Source: Dermatophilaceae bacterium Soc4.6 (lineage in GTDB: Bacteria; Actinomycetota; Actinomycetes; Actinomycetales; Dermatophilaceae). Taken from it: a stretch of 64,000 nucleotides of DNA. Under the pieces are notes generated by a model. That model saw only the letters and a program-made list of their open reading frames with translations. It ran no database searches and was not told where the DNA came from. The stretch is from NCBI GenBank assembly GCA_039889245.1, contig JAZGVH010000002.1:2232001-2296000 (forward strand), read 5' to 3'. The translations under genes were made by a program, and so were the position numbers. Of the stretch, positions 32,666-41,634 are shown in pieces (position 1 is the stretch's first letter; each line of letters opens with the position of its first letter).

Positions 32666-34324
32666 TCAGCCGAGGGCGGCGGCCGCCGCCCGGCCCGCAG
32701 TCCGGCCCGAGAAGAGGCAGCCGCCGAGGAAGGTGCCCTCGAGCGAGCGGTAGCCGTGCACCCCGCCGCCGCCGAAGCCGGCGACCTCGCCCGCGGCATA
32801 CAGGCCGGGGACCGGGGTGCCGTCGGCACGGAGCACGCGGGCCTCGAGGTCGGTCTGCAGGCCGCCGAGCGACTTGCGGGTGACGACCGACAGGCGCACC
32901 GCGATGAGCGGCCCGTGGGCGGGGTCGAGCAGGCGGTGCGGGGTGGCGACCCGACTAAGGCGGTCGCCGCGGTAGGTGCGCGCGCCGTGGATCGCGGTCA
33001 CCTGCGCGTCCTTGCTGTAGCGGTTGCCCATCTCGCGGTCGCGCTCGACCACCTGCCGCTCGACGTGGCCCGGGTCGAGCGGGGCGTCGGGGGTCAGCGC
33101 GTTCATCTTGGCCACGAGCTCGCCGATCGTGTCGGCCTGCACGAAGTCGACCCCGTGGTCGAGGAACGCCTGCACGGGCGCCGGCGCCCCGGGCCGCACC
33201 CGACCCAGCACCTGGGTGAGGGACCGGTCGGTGAGGTCGGGATTCTGCTCCGAGCCCGAGAGGGCGAACTCCTTCTCGATGATCGAGCGGGTCAGCACGA
33301 ACCACGAGTGGTCGTGCCCCGTGCCGCGCAGGTGCGCGAGGGTGCCGAGGGTGTCGAAGCCGGGGAAGAGCGGCGGCGGCAGCCGGTCACCGTTGCCGTC
33401 GAGCCAGAGCGAGCTCGGGCCGGGCAGGATGCGGATGGCGTGGCTCGGCCAGATCGGGTCCCAGTTGTGCACCCCCTCGACGTAGTGCCACATGCGGTCG
33501 CCGTTGATGACGTGCCCGCCGGCGCGCTCGCTGATCGACAGCATCCGGCCGTCGACGTGGGTCGGCACCCCGGTGACCATCCGCTCGGGTGGGCGGCCCA
33601 GCCGCGACGGCCACGCGGCGCGCACGAGGTCGTGGTTGCCGCCGATGCCACCGGAGGTGACCAGCGTGACCCCCGCAGTGAGCGAGAAGTCGCCGACGCC
33701 CTCGCGCGAGGTGGTCACCCCGCGGGGCTGTGTCGCCGGGGCGAGCAGGGTGCCGCGGACCCCGGTGACCGTGCCCCCCTGCACGAGCAGCTCGTCGACC
33801 TGGTGACGGAAGGCGAAGCGCAGCAGGCCGTCGCGCTCGGCCTGCACGGCGCGCCGCACGAAGGGCTCGACGACGCCCGGGCCGGTGCCCCAGGTGACGT
33901 GGAAGCGCGGCACGGAGTTGCCGTGGCCGCCGGCGCGGCCGTCTCCGCGCTCGGCCCAGCCGACCAGGGGAAACCAGCGCATTCCCTTGTCGTGCAGCCA
34001 GGCCCGCTTCTCACCCGCCGCGAAGTCGACGTAGGCGCGCGCCCACAGCCCGGGCCAGTGGTCCTCGGGCCGGTCGAAGCCGGCCGTTCCCTGCCAGTCC
34101 TGCCAGGCCAGCTCGGCCGAGTCCTTGATGCCCATCCGCCGCTGCTCGGGCGAGTCGACGAGGAAGAGCCCGCCGAAGGACCAGAACGCCTGGCCGCCCA
34201 GGTTGGCCCGAGACTCCTGCTCGACGACCAGCACCCGCCGGCCCCGGTCGGTGAGCTCGGTGGCCGCCACGAGACCCGCGAGGCCCGCTCCGACGACGAT
34301 CGCGTCCGCATCTGTGTCGTGCAT
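32666..34324 (-). CDS. FAD-binding dehydrogenase (KstD/fumarate reductase-like)
   Basis: A 552-residue flavoprotein. The N-terminal FAD motif AIVVGAGLAGLVAATELTDR is followed by RRVLVVEQESRANLGGQAFW. SVVTRKSLGGLQTDLEARVL and GLYAAGEVAGFGGGGVHGYR near the C-terminus match the 3-ketosteroid dehydrogenase/FAD-binding dehydrogenase group. The length fits the annotated 'FAD-binding dehydrogenase' family of actinobacteria. Substrate may be a steroid-like or other enone compound, but no steroid genes are nearby, so this is open. It is divergent from the DUF998 gene. Confidence 0.85.
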   Translation of the reverse strand: MHDTDADAIVVGAGLAGLVAATELTDRGRRVLVVEQESRANLGGQAFWSFGGLFLVDSPEQRRMGIKDSAELAWQDWQGTAGFDRPEDHWPGLWARAYVDFAAGEKRAWLHDKGMRWFPLVGWAERGDGRAGGHGNSVPRFHVTWGTGPGVVEPFVRRAVQAERDGLLRFAFRHQVDELLVQGGTVTGVRGTLLAPATQPRGVTTSREGVGDFSLTAGVTLVTSGGIGGNHDLVRAAWPSRLGRPPERMVTGVPTHVDGRMLSISERAGGHVINGDRMWHYVEGVHNWDPIWPSHAIRILPGPSSLWLDGNGDRLPPPLFPGFDTLGTLAHLRGTGHDHSWFVLTRSIIEKEFALSGSEQNPDLTDRSLTQVLGRVRPGAPAPVQAFLDHGVDFVQADTIGELVAKMNALTPDAPLDPGHVERQVVERDREMGNRYSKDAQVTAIHGARTYRGDRLSRVATPHRLLDPAHGPLIAVRLSVVTRKSLGGLQTDLEARVLRADGTPVPGLYAAGEVAGFGGGGVHGYRSLEGTFLGGCLFSGRTAGRAAAAALG

Positions 34325-34384
34325 GGCGCGAGACTACGGCGGCCGGCTGGCCGACGCCTCATACGGGTGTGCTAGACGTATGGA

Positions 34385-35023
34385 GTGACCGCTCACCCTC
34401 CTGCTCGCCTGCGCCCCGCCCCCGGGTGGACGGTGCTCTCCGCTGCGGTGGCGCCGGTCGCCCTGATGACGGGCTGGCTCGCGGCGGGGTCGGCGACCCC
34501 GGGCTACGACCCTGTGCGGTCGTCGGTGAGCGCGCTCGCCGCCGGTGACCTGCCGAACCGGTGGATCATGACCCTCGCCCTCGTGGTCACCGGCCTCGCC
34601 TACCTGGTGACGGCGGTCGGCCTGCGGACGGCCGACGGTGCCGGACGCGGCCTGCTCGGGCTCGGCGGGGTCGCCACCTTGATCATGGCGTGGATCCCCA
34701 ACGCGCACGCGGCCCACAACAGCCTCGGGCACATGATCCCCAGCTACATCGCCTTCGTGTCGCTGTCGATCTGGTCGGCGGTCGTGGCCCGCAACGTGCC
34801 CGGGGCACCGGCCGTGCTCCGGCCCCGCTTCGGCCAGGTGACGGCGGTCGTGCTGTTCCTGCTCTTCATCGTGCTCGTCGCCGACATCGTCACGGGCGGC
34901 GCGACCCTCGGGCTGCGCGAGCGGGTGCTGCTGACGGCCCAGTCGGTCGTGCCGCTGGTCGTCACGCTGGGCGTGGTGCGGCTGCGCAGCCCCGCTCTGC
35001 CGGAGCCGGCCTTCCAGGCCTGA
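34385..35023 (+). CDS. DUF998 integral membrane protein
   Basis: A 212-residue protein with about six transmembrane segments. The DUF998 pattern is recognisable: WLAAGSATPGYDPVRSSVSA near the first helix, then NRWIMTLALVVTGLAYLVTA, IPNAHAAHNSLGHMIPSYIA in the centre with conserved His residues, and two late helices. The GTG start at 34385 lacks clear spacing to a ribosome site. Function is unknown. The next gene starts 4 bp after its stop, so the two are probably co-transcribed. Confidence 0.8.
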   Translation: MTAHPPARLRPAPGWTVLSAAVAPVALMTGWLAAGSATPGYDPVRSSVSALAAGDLPNRWIMTLALVVTGLAYLVTAVGLRTADGAGRGLLGLGGVATLIMAWIPNAHAAHNSLGHMIPSYIAFVSLSIWSAVVARNVPGAPAVLRPRFGQVTAVVLFLLFIVLVADIVTGGATLGLRERVLLTAQSVVPLVVTLGVVRLRSPALPEPAFQA

Positions 35024-35027
35024 CCTC

Positions 35028-36656
35028 GTGGACCCTGGTCGGCCCGGAGAGGTCCGCGGGCGCCGCGCGACTCAGGCCCGCACGGTGGGCCGCTGGGTGG
35101 GCGCCGTGGTGCGGTGGGTCGCGATCGTCGCTGCCTGCTACCTCGGGGGTGTGGCGGCGACGAACCTCGCCCCGACCACCGTCGAGACCACCAACTACTC
35201 GGCCACGATCCGCCTGTCGCCCGTGCCCACCCGCACCGCGGTGCTCCACAGCCCCACGATCGTGGGTGACGTCGACCTGGGCTTCCGCTCGCCCGTCATC
35301 GCCCCCGGCATCGAGGTCTCCGCTTCGGTCAAGGACACGATCACGTCGGTCTTCACCAGCCGCGACATCGACATCGCCACCCTGCAACCGAGCCCGGACG
35401 AGATCTCGACCGCCCTGGCCGCGGCCGCGCAGGGCGTGGGATGGCGGTTCGTCTCGGGCGCGGGCGTGGTGGCCCTGGCTCTCTCGCTCGCCCTGCACTA
35501 CTCGAGGTGGCGTCGCCGCTCCGACCTGCGCCACCTCGGCATCGTGCTCAGCGCCCTGCTCGTCGCCTGCCTGGCCACCGGCGGCGGGATCGTCGTGACC
35601 TACCGCCAGTCGACCTTCGAGAGCTTCCGCACGACCGGGCTGCTGCTGCAGGTGGAGCGCAACCGGGCCCTGCTGCAGGACATCTCGTCCCGCTCGTCTC
35701 AGATCACCCCCTACGTGCTCAACCTGCTGGCCCTGTCGAAGTCGCTGCAGGAGAACCTCGTGCCGGCCGACCTCAACCAGGAGGTCTCGACCCGCGTGCT
35801 GCTGGTCTCCGACGTGCACGGTCAGAACCAGTACGGCCTGATGCGCTCGATCATCGACGCCGAGCAGATCGACGCGGTGATCGACACCGGTGACCTGGTC
35901 AACTTCGGCACGGTCACCGAGGCCGACGCGGCTGGTGTCTTCTCGGGAATCAAGTCCCTCGGGGTGCCCTACATCTTCACCACCGGCAACCACGACCAGT
36001 CGTCGCCCACTGACCGGGCGCTGCGCGACCGGATGGGCCGGGTCCCCAACGTCGTGCTGCTCCAGCCGAGCGAGACGGCATACACGACCTATCTGCTGCA
36101 CGGGCTGCGAGTGGCCGGCTTCGACGACCCGCGCTACTTCGGCGACGACGCGATGGACACCGACCGGAAGCAGCAGCCGGCCGTCGACGCGTTCAACCGG
36201 TCGATGGCCGACCAGCCGGTGCCCGACGTGGTCGTGGCCCACGAGCCGGGCGCGGCGGCCGGGGCCGACCGGGCTCAGGTGCGCGTCAACGGGCACCTGC
36301 ACACGGCCGCCATCGACGGCAGCCGGATCACCGTGGGGACCTTCACCGGGGGCGGCGTCGTCTCGCACTACGTCGAGGAGCCGGACGGCGAGCTGCGCGG
36401 CCAGCCCTACGCCTTCGACATCGCGGCCTTCGACACCTCGTGCCGGCTGGCCACGCTCACCCGCTACGAGTACCGCAACCTGCTCGAAGGGGCCCCGGTC
36501 TACGACAACGTCACCGTCGTCAACGGCGCCACCATCCAGACCGCCCGGCAGGCGGGGGCAGCCGAGCGCAGCTGCTCCGCCGCCGACCCCCCCGAGCAGA
36601 TCCCGGTGCCACTGGTCCCCGCCGACACCCCGGCGGTCGACGCGACCACCCAGTAA
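35028..36656 (+). CDS. Membrane-anchored calcineurin-like metallophosphoesterase
   Basis: A 542-residue protein. An N-terminal helix (VVRWVAIVAACYLGGVAATN), an extracytoplasmic-looking segment and a second membrane region (about residues 140-200) precede the phosphoesterase domain. The metal motifs are all present in order: LLVSDVHGQNQYG, VIDTGDLVNFG, IFTTGNHDQSS, VVVAHEPG and VNGHLHTAAID. The catalytic domain therefore lies on one side of the membrane after the second helix pair. Substrate unknown; relatives are annotated as YkuE/UDP-diacylglucosamine hydrolase-like or generic phosphoesterases. Confidence 0.85.
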   Translation: MDPGRPGEVRGRRATQARTVGRWVGAVVRWVAIVAACYLGGVAATNLAPTTVETTNYSATIRLSPVPTRTAVLHSPTIVGDVDLGFRSPVIAPGIEVSASVKDTITSVFTSRDIDIATLQPSPDEISTALAAAAQGVGWRFVSGAGVVALALSLALHYSRWRRRSDLRHLGIVLSALLVACLATGGGIVVTYRQSTFESFRTTGLLLQVERNRALLQDISSRSSQITPYVLNLLALSKSLQENLVPADLNQEVSTRVLLVSDVHGQNQYGLMRSIIDAEQIDAVIDTGDLVNFGTVTEADAAGVFSGIKSLGVPYIFTTGNHDQSSPTDRALRDRMGRVPNVVLLQPSETAYTTYLLHGLRVAGFDDPRYFGDDAMDTDRKQQPAVDAFNRSMADQPVPDVVVAHEPGAAAGADRAQVRVNGHLHTAAIDGSRITVGTFTGGGVVSHYVEEPDGELRGQPYAFDIAAFDTSCRLATLTRYEYRNLLEGAPVYDNVTVVNGATIQTARQAGAAERSCSAADPPEQIPVPLVPADTPAVDATTQ

Positions 36657-36702
36657 CCAGCGCCATCCACCCACCCCTGACATCGCGTTCCGAACAAGGG
36701 AA

Positions 36703-36720
36703 ACCCGCCGTTCGGCGGGT
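36703..36720 (+). terminator. Hairpin downstream of the phosphoesterase gene
   Basis: ACCCGCCG-TT-CGGCGGGT is a perfect dyad 46 bp after the phosphoesterase stop and 77 bp before the next gene. There is no T-run after it. A factor-assisted or GC-hairpin terminator is likely. Confidence 0.55.
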
Positions 36721-36797
36721 CGGACGCCGTCAGAACAGCGGGTCGGAACGCGGAACTGGGTGGCTGGGGCGGGGCGGGCGGAGGCAGAATCAGGCCC

Positions 36798-37424
36798 ATG
36801 GGTCAGAGGATGTTCGTCGCCGTCGTGCCGCCCGACGAGGTCGTCGAGCACCTCGAGGAGTTCCTCGAGCCACGCCGGGACCACGGGATGCCGTGGATCC
36901 ACCCCGGGCAGTGGCACGTCACCCTCGCGTTCATGGAGTCGGTCGGGGCGGCCGCCGAGCTCGAGCTGGAGGAGCGGCTCGCCGACGCGGCGGGCCGGCG
37001 GCGGCCGATGACGGTGCGCCTCGCCGGAGCCGGCACCTTCCCCGATCCCGTTGCGGCGCGGGTGATCTGGCTGGGGTTACAGGATGGCGACGACGCCAAC
37101 GATGCGGCCGGTGGGCCGCTCGGCGAGCTGCACCGCCTTGCGGTCAACGTGCGGGCCGCCGCCTCCACCTCGGGCGCCCCCGTGGACGGCAAGCCCTTCC
37201 ACCCGCACCTGTCCCTGGCCCGGCTCAAGCGGCCCGTCGAGGCCACCCGCTGGCTGCGGGTCCTCGACACCTACCGCGGCCCGGCGTGGCAGGTCGACGA
37301 GGTCGAGCTCATCGCCTCGCACCTGCACGAGGGCCCGAGCCGCCGACCGCGGCACGAGACGGTGAGCCGTTTCGCCCTCGGGGAAGACGCCCGACGCGGA
37401 GCCCGGGGCACCTGGGCCGGCTGA
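36798..37424 (+). CDS. thpR: RNA 2',3'-cyclic phosphodiesterase (2H family)
   Basis: A 208-residue member of the 2H phosphoesterase/LigT family. The two catalytic H-x-T/S-x motifs are HVTLAF (His40) and HPHLSLARL (His137), with the ordering and spacing of ThpR. MFVAVVPPDEVVEHL is the usual N-terminal strand and helix. Members hydrolyse 2',3'-cyclic phosphate ends of RNA, and some were described as RNA ligases. The start is ATG 36798 or ATG 36810, the latter nearer to a weak AGAGG site. It is convergent with the response-regulator gene. Confidence 0.9.
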   Translation: MGQRMFVAVVPPDEVVEHLEEFLEPRRDHGMPWIHPGQWHVTLAFMESVGAAAELELEERLADAAGRRRPMTVRLAGAGTFPDPVAARVIWLGLQDGDDANDAAGGPLGELHRLAVNVRAAASTSGAPVDGKPFHPHLSLARLKRPVEATRWLRVLDTYRGPAWQVDEVELIASHLHEGPSRRPRHETVSRFALGEDARRGARGTWAG

Positions 37425-37441
37425 CGACCGCTGACGACCGC

Positions 37442-38176
37442 TCAGGCCGGCGGCTTCCACCGGTACTCCACCTCGGGCCGACCGTTGCCCGTGTGCCGTG
37501 AGGCCCTCGTCGCGAGCCCCGACTCGGCGAGGTGCTCGAGATAGCGCCGGGCCGTCACGCGGGCAACCCCGACCGCGTCGCCGACCTCGCTGGCCGAGGC
37601 GGCGCCCCGGTCGCGCACGGCCCCGAGCACGCGGCCCCAGACGTCTTCGGCGAGACCCTTGGGCAACGGGTTCGCGCCCGTGTGCCGCACGCCGGCCATG
37701 ACCGCGTCGACGTCGCCCTGGGTCGCGACCACCTCCTGCCCGCCGGTGCGGTCACGGAAGGCGCGGTAGCCCTCGAGCCGGTCGCGCAGCATGGCGAAGA
37801 CGAAGGGCTTGAGGAGGTACTGCACCACCCCGAGCGACACCGCGGCGCGCACCACCTCGAGGTCGCGGGCCGACGTCACCGCCACGACGTCGGCGAGCAG
37901 ACCCTGCGACCGCATGGCCCGCACCACGTCGAGGCCGTGCCCATCGGGCAGGTGCATGTCGAGCAGGACGAGGTCGACGGACTCGGTCGCCAGCAACCGC
38001 AACGCATCTCGGCCGGTGTGCACCGCACCGACGACGGTGAAGCCGGGCACCCGCCTGACGTAGGCCGTGTGTGCCGCCGCCGCGATCGGCTCGTCCTCGA
38101 CCACGAGCACCGTCAAGTCAGGTCGCGCCTCCGGCGCGGTGGGCTCTCGGACGCCGCCCGGTGGCTGCTCGCTCAC
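37442..38176 (-). CDS. Response regulator of the CitB/DcuR class
   Basis: A 244-residue protein from GTG 38176, overlapping the histidine kinase stop by 4 bp. The receiver domain has VLVVEDEPIAAAAHTAYVRR (acidic pair), LVLLDMHLPDGHG with phospho-accepting Asp73, and VQYLLKPFVFAMLRDRL. The C-terminal domain has a helix-turn-helix of the CitB type (SASEVGDAVGVARVTARRYL). With the neighbouring kinase it should sense a C4-dicarboxylate or citrate-like compound and activate the divergent dctA gene. Confidence 0.9.
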   Translation of the reverse strand: MSEQPPGGVREPTAPEARPDLTVLVVEDEPIAAAAHTAYVRRVPGFTVVGAVHTGRDALRLLATESVDLVLLDMHLPDGHGLDVVRAMRSQGLLADVVAVTSARDLEVVRAAVSLGVVQYLLKPFVFAMLRDRLEGYRAFRDRTGGQEVVATQGDVDAVMAGVRHTGANPLPKGLAEDVWGRVLGAVRDRGAASASEVGDAVGVARVTARRYLEHLAESGLATRASRHTGNGRPEVEYRWKPPA

Positions 38177-39837
38177 GGGACCGGCCCGACGCCGGCCGCC
38201 GCCAGTGGCAGCCGCACCGTCCACGTCGCACCGGGGGGCTCCGACACCGACACCGTGCCACCGAGCCGGCTCGTGCACTGCTGCACGAGGGCGAGCCCGA
38301 GACCCCGGCCGGCGGAGCCGTCGGGCGTCGGCTTCGACGACCAGCCGCGGGTGAAGGCGCGTGCAGTCTGCTGCGCGTCGAGGCCGGGGCCGTTGTCGCT
38401 GACCTCGAGCACGCATGCACCCGGCTCGAGGTGGGCGGTGAAGCCGACCCGGCCCTGCGGCATACCGGCGACGGCGTCGAGGGCGTTGTCGAGCAGGTTG
38501 CCGACGATCGTGACGAGGTCGCGGGCCGGGGCGAGGCCGCCGGGGACCCGCGTCGAGGCCTGCACGCGGAAGTCGACGCCCCGCTCGCTGGCCTGCGCCG
38601 CCTTCCCCAGCAACAGGGCCGTGAGGGCGGGCTCGCCCACCGCGGCCACGAAGTCGTCCGTCAGTCGCTGGGACGAGGTCAGCTCGTCGGTGGCGAAGCG
38701 CAGGGCCTCGGCGGTGCGGCCGAGCTCGATGAGCGAGATGACCGTGTGCAGCCGGTTGGCCGCCTCGTGCGCCTGCGAGTGCAGCGCGTCGGCGAGGCCG
38801 CGGGCCGAGTCGAGCTCACCCGTCAGCGCCTCGAGGTCGGTCCGGTCGCGCAGGGTCGTGACGGTGCCGAGGTCACGGCCCTCCCACCGGGCGCGCGCCT
38901 GGTTCAGCACGAGCACCCGGGCCGCCGTGACGTGCAGCTCGTCGGTGCGCGGCTCGCCGCTCGCGAGCGCGCCGGCGAGGTCGGGGGCCAGACCGAGGTC
39001 GCCCACCGGCCGCCCCACCGGGTCGACCTCGCCGTCGAGGCCGAGCAGGCGCCTGCCCTCGTCGTTGACCAGCCCCACCCGTCCGTCGTGGTCGACGAGC
39101 ACGAGACCCTCGCGCACGGCGTGCAGGACGGCGTCGTAGTAGTCGTACATCCGGCGCAGCTCGGAGCTGTTCATCCCGTGCGTCTGCCGGCGCACGTGCC
39201 GGGCGACCAGCCAGGTGCCGAGCCCGGCGAAGGCGGCGACGAGCAGCCCCGCGAGCAGCAGACCGGGCACCTGCGCGGCGACCTGGTCGCTGACCGCCGT
39301 GAGCCCGATGCCCACCGCGACGAGCGCGACGACCGGGCGCCCGCGCTCGCCCCCGGCGAAGACCGGCACGACCGCACGGGTCGACGGCCCGAGGGTGCCG
39401 GGGTAGTCCTCCACGACCTCGCCCCCCGCGAGCGCCTCGGCGGTGTGACCGACGAAGGCGCCGCCGATCTTGGTCGGGTCGGGGTGGGTGAAGCGGGTGC
39501 CCTGCGGGTTCATGATCGTGATGAAGTCGGTGTCGGTCTCGCGGCGCACTCGCTCGGCATACGGCTGGAGCACCGCTGTCACGGCCGACCGGTCCGCGCC
39601 GGTGACCGCCCTGACGACGTAGGGGTCGGAGGCGAGGGTGCTCGCGACCGCGAGCACCCGCTGGCGGGCCTGCTCCTGGGTGGCGGCACGGGCCTGCACG
39701 TAGGCCCCCACGAGACCGCCGGCGACGACGATCGCGGCGACGACGACCTGCAGACCGAGGATCTGGCTCGCGAGCGACCACCGACGCGGCGCGAACTCTA
39801 TGAACACAACAGTGACCCTACGTCGCAGGCGCGGCAT
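38173..39837 (-). CDS. Sensor histidine kinase of the CitA/DcuS class
   Basis: A 554-residue membrane kinase. Two transmembrane helices (about residues 27-48 and 190-212) flank a periplasmic PAS-like sensor domain with TDTDFITIMNPQGTRFTHPD and GGAFVGHTAEALAGGEVVED, matching the CitA/DcuS ligand domain. A cytoplasmic PAS domain (VREGLVLVDHDGRVGLVNDE) comes next. LHSQAHEAANRLHTVISLIE contains the phospho-accepting histidine, and NLLDNALDAV and VSDNGPGLD are the N and G1 boxes. It is divergent from dctA and pairs with the overlapping response regulator. Confidence 0.92.
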   Translation of the reverse strand: MPRLRRRVTVVFIEFAPRRWSLASQILGLQVVVAAIVVAGGLVGAYVQARAATQEQARQRVLAVASTLASDPYVVRAVTGADRSAVTAVLQPYAERVRRETDTDFITIMNPQGTRFTHPDPTKIGGAFVGHTAEALAGGEVVEDYPGTLGPSTRAVVPVFAGGERGRPVVALVAVGIGLTAVSDQVAAQVPGLLLAGLLVAAFAGLGTWLVARHVRRQTHGMNSSELRRMYDYYDAVLHAVREGLVLVDHDGRVGLVNDEGRRLLGLDGEVDPVGRPVGDLGLAPDLAGALASGEPRTDELHVTAARVLVLNQARARWEGRDLGTVTTLRDRTDLEALTGELDSARGLADALHSQAHEAANRLHTVISLIELGRTAEALRFATDELTSSQRLTDDFVAAVGEPALTALLLGKAAQASERGVDFRVQASTRVPGGLAPARDLVTIVGNLLDNALDAVAGMPQGRVGFTAHLEPGACVLEVSDNGPGLDAQQTARAFTRGWSSKPTPDGSAGRGLGLALVQQCTSRLGGTVSVSEPPGATWTVRLPLAAAGVGPVP

Positions 39838-39899
39838 CGTTCACCCACAGAGAGCCTCCGACCACCCGCCGGCGGCCCCGCATCTGCAAAGGAGCACAT

Positions 39900-41309
39900 G
39901 TGTCCACGGTGACCAGGACCTCAGGCCCGGATGACGGCGCACCCGTCGCGTCGGAGCCGCGCACGGACAAGACCCGCTTCCTCTACCTCGCGGTCATCGC
40001 CGCGGTGGTGCTCGGCGTGATCGTCGGTTTCCTCTTCCCGACCTTCGCCGTCCAGCTGAAGTGGATGGGGACGCTCTTCGTCAACCTCGTCAAGATGATG
40101 ATCTCGCCGATCATCTTCTGCACGATCGTGCTCGGCATCGGCTCGGTGCGTAAGGCCGCCAGCGTCGGCAAGGTCGGCGGGCTCGCCCTCGGGTACTTCA
40201 TCACCATGTCGACCGTCGCCCTCGGCATCGGCCTGGTCGTGGGCAACATCATCAAGCCGGGCGAGTCGCTCCAGCTGACCGAGGCGGTGCGCAGCTCGGG
40301 CCAGAAGCAGGTCGCCGGAGCGGCCGAGGGCACCGTCGACTTCCTGCTGGGGATCATCCCGACCACCCTGGTCTCGGCCCTCACTGCCGGCTCGGTGCTG
40401 CAGGCCCTGCTCGTCGCCCTGCTCGTGGGCTTCGCCCTCCAGATGATGGGCCGGGCGGCTGACCCGGTCCTCGGAGGCATCCGCCACCTCGAGGGCCTCG
40501 TCTTCAAGGTCATGGCCATGGTCATGTGGGTCGCCCCGGTCGGTGCCTTCGGTGCCATGGCGGCCATCGTCGGCGCAACCGGTGTAGGAGCCCTCAAGAG
40601 CCTCGGGCTGCTGATGCTCGCCTTCTACCTCACCTGCGCGATCTTCGTCTTCGGGGTCCTGGGCACCATCTTGCGGATGGTCACCGGCGTCAGCGTCTTC
40701 CGTCTCTTCCGCTATCTGGGAACAGAGTTCCTGCTCATCCTCTCGACGTCGTCGTCCGAGTCGGCGCTGCCCCGGGTCATCGCCAAGATGGAGCACCTCG
40801 GCGTGCAGCGCTCGACCGTCGGCATCAGCATCCCGACCGGCTACTCCTTCAACCTCGACGGCACCGCCATCTACCTGACGATGGCCTCGCTCTTCATCGC
40901 CGAGGCGCTCAAGAAGCCGTTCTCCATCGGTGAGCAGCTCGGGCTGCTGGTCTTCATGGTCATCGCCAGCAAGGGGGCCGCGGGGGTCTCCGGCGCCGGG
41001 CTGGCCACGCTGGCCGGCGGCCTGCAGAGCCACCGCCCCGACCTCGTCGACGGTGTCGGCTTCATCGTGGGCATCGACCGCTTCATGTCGGAGGCCCGGG
41101 CGCTGACCAACTTCGCCGGCAACTCCATCGCCTGCGTGCTCGTCGGCCAGTGGACCAGCACCATCGACATGGACCAGGTGGAGCGGGTGCTGTCGGGCCA
41201 GGACCCCTTCGACGAGCGGATGATCGGGATGGTCCACGACGGCGAGCCCGCCGAGCCCCGCGAGCGCGCCGAGCCCGTCGGAGCCCGGGAGCCGCAGCCC
41301 GTCGGCTGA
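39900..41309 (+). CDS. dctA: C4-dicarboxylate:cation symporter (DAACS family)
   Basis: A 469-residue transporter starting at GTG 39900 with AAAGGAG 5 nt upstream; ATG 39898 is out of frame. DctA/GltP hallmarks are FVNLVKMMISPIIFCTIVLG, the serine-rich reentrant loop ILSTSSSESALPRVIAKMEH, GYSFNLDGTAIYLTMASLFI, and the late motif FIVGIDRFMSEARALTNFAG. The cation and dicarboxylate-binding Asp/Asn residues of helices 7-8 are present. The acidic C-terminal tail is cytoplasmic. It should import succinate, fumarate or malate under control of the divergent two-component system. Confidence 0.92.
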   Translation: MSTVTRTSGPDDGAPVASEPRTDKTRFLYLAVIAAVVLGVIVGFLFPTFAVQLKWMGTLFVNLVKMMISPIIFCTIVLGIGSVRKAASVGKVGGLALGYFITMSTVALGIGLVVGNIIKPGESLQLTEAVRSSGQKQVAGAAEGTVDFLLGIIPTTLVSALTAGSVLQALLVALLVGFALQMMGRAADPVLGGIRHLEGLVFKVMAMVMWVAPVGAFGAMAAIVGATGVGALKSLGLLMLAFYLTCAIFVFGVLGTILRMVTGVSVFRLFRYLGTEFLLILSTSSSESALPRVIAKMEHLGVQRSTVGISIPTGYSFNLDGTAIYLTMASLFIAEALKKPFSIGEQLGLLVFMVIASKGAAGVSGAGLATLAGGLQSHRPDLVDGVGFIVGIDRFMSEARALTNFAGNSIACVLVGQWTSTIDMDQVERVLSGQDPFDERMIGMVHDGEPAEPRERAEPVGAREPQPVG

Positions 41310-41338
41310 GCCGGGGCCGCCGGCGGAATCGCCGTCGA

Positions 41339-41362
41339 GACCCCCTGCCGGAGTCGGGGGTC
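41339..41362 (+). terminator. Hairpin after dctA
   Basis: GACCCCC (41339-41345) pairs with GGGGGTC (41356-41362) over a 10-nt loop, 30 bp after the dctA stop. It lacks a T-tract. It is a likely terminator for dctA. Confidence 0.5.
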
Positions 41363-41372
41363 GTCCACACCT

Positions 41373-41492
41373 AGGCCACAGCGGGCGACGTCACGGCCAC
41401 GCTCACCGTGCACGACAGCGAGGGTGGCACGGCGACCGCTCCGGCGATCGTGCACGTCACCGACGCGGGGCCGCCGACACCCATCGACCCTG
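41373..41492 (+). pseudogene. PKD-domain protein fragment
   Basis: Directly after a stop codon the plus strand encodes TAGDVTATLTVHDSEGGTAT followed by APAIVHVTDAGPPTP. This is the last two strands of a PKD domain (V-T-L-T-V-x-D-x-x-G-x-x-x). No start codon, upstream domain or export signal remains. On the minus strand at about 41480-41620 a short secretion-signal-like stretch (ATGLAVALVAVGAHAVHASG) can also be read. The 325-bp gap between dctA and the lipoprotein gene therefore seems to hold debris of one or more surface-protein genes. Confidence 0.55.
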
Positions 41493-41634
41493 GTCGGCGG
41501 AGCCCGCACCGGAGGCGTGCACGGCATGGGCGCCGACGGCGACCAGCGCCACTGCCAGCCCCGTGGCCGTGCGCCGCACCCAGGCGCCGCCGAGCCGGGA
41601 AATGCGAGCCGACCGACGCCAGGCCGTGAGTGAC

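Noticed and set aside
32558-34375. 605-codon open frame on the plus strand opposite the KstD-like gene
   Set aside because: The minus-strand protein has a clear FAD motif and family blocks; the plus frame is a composition-driven shadow rich in Arg, Gly and Ala with no domain.
38071-39912. 613-codon plus-strand frame opposite the sensor kinase
   Set aside because: The minus strand encodes a complete CitA/DcuS-type kinase with all boxes; the plus frame has no recognisable features.
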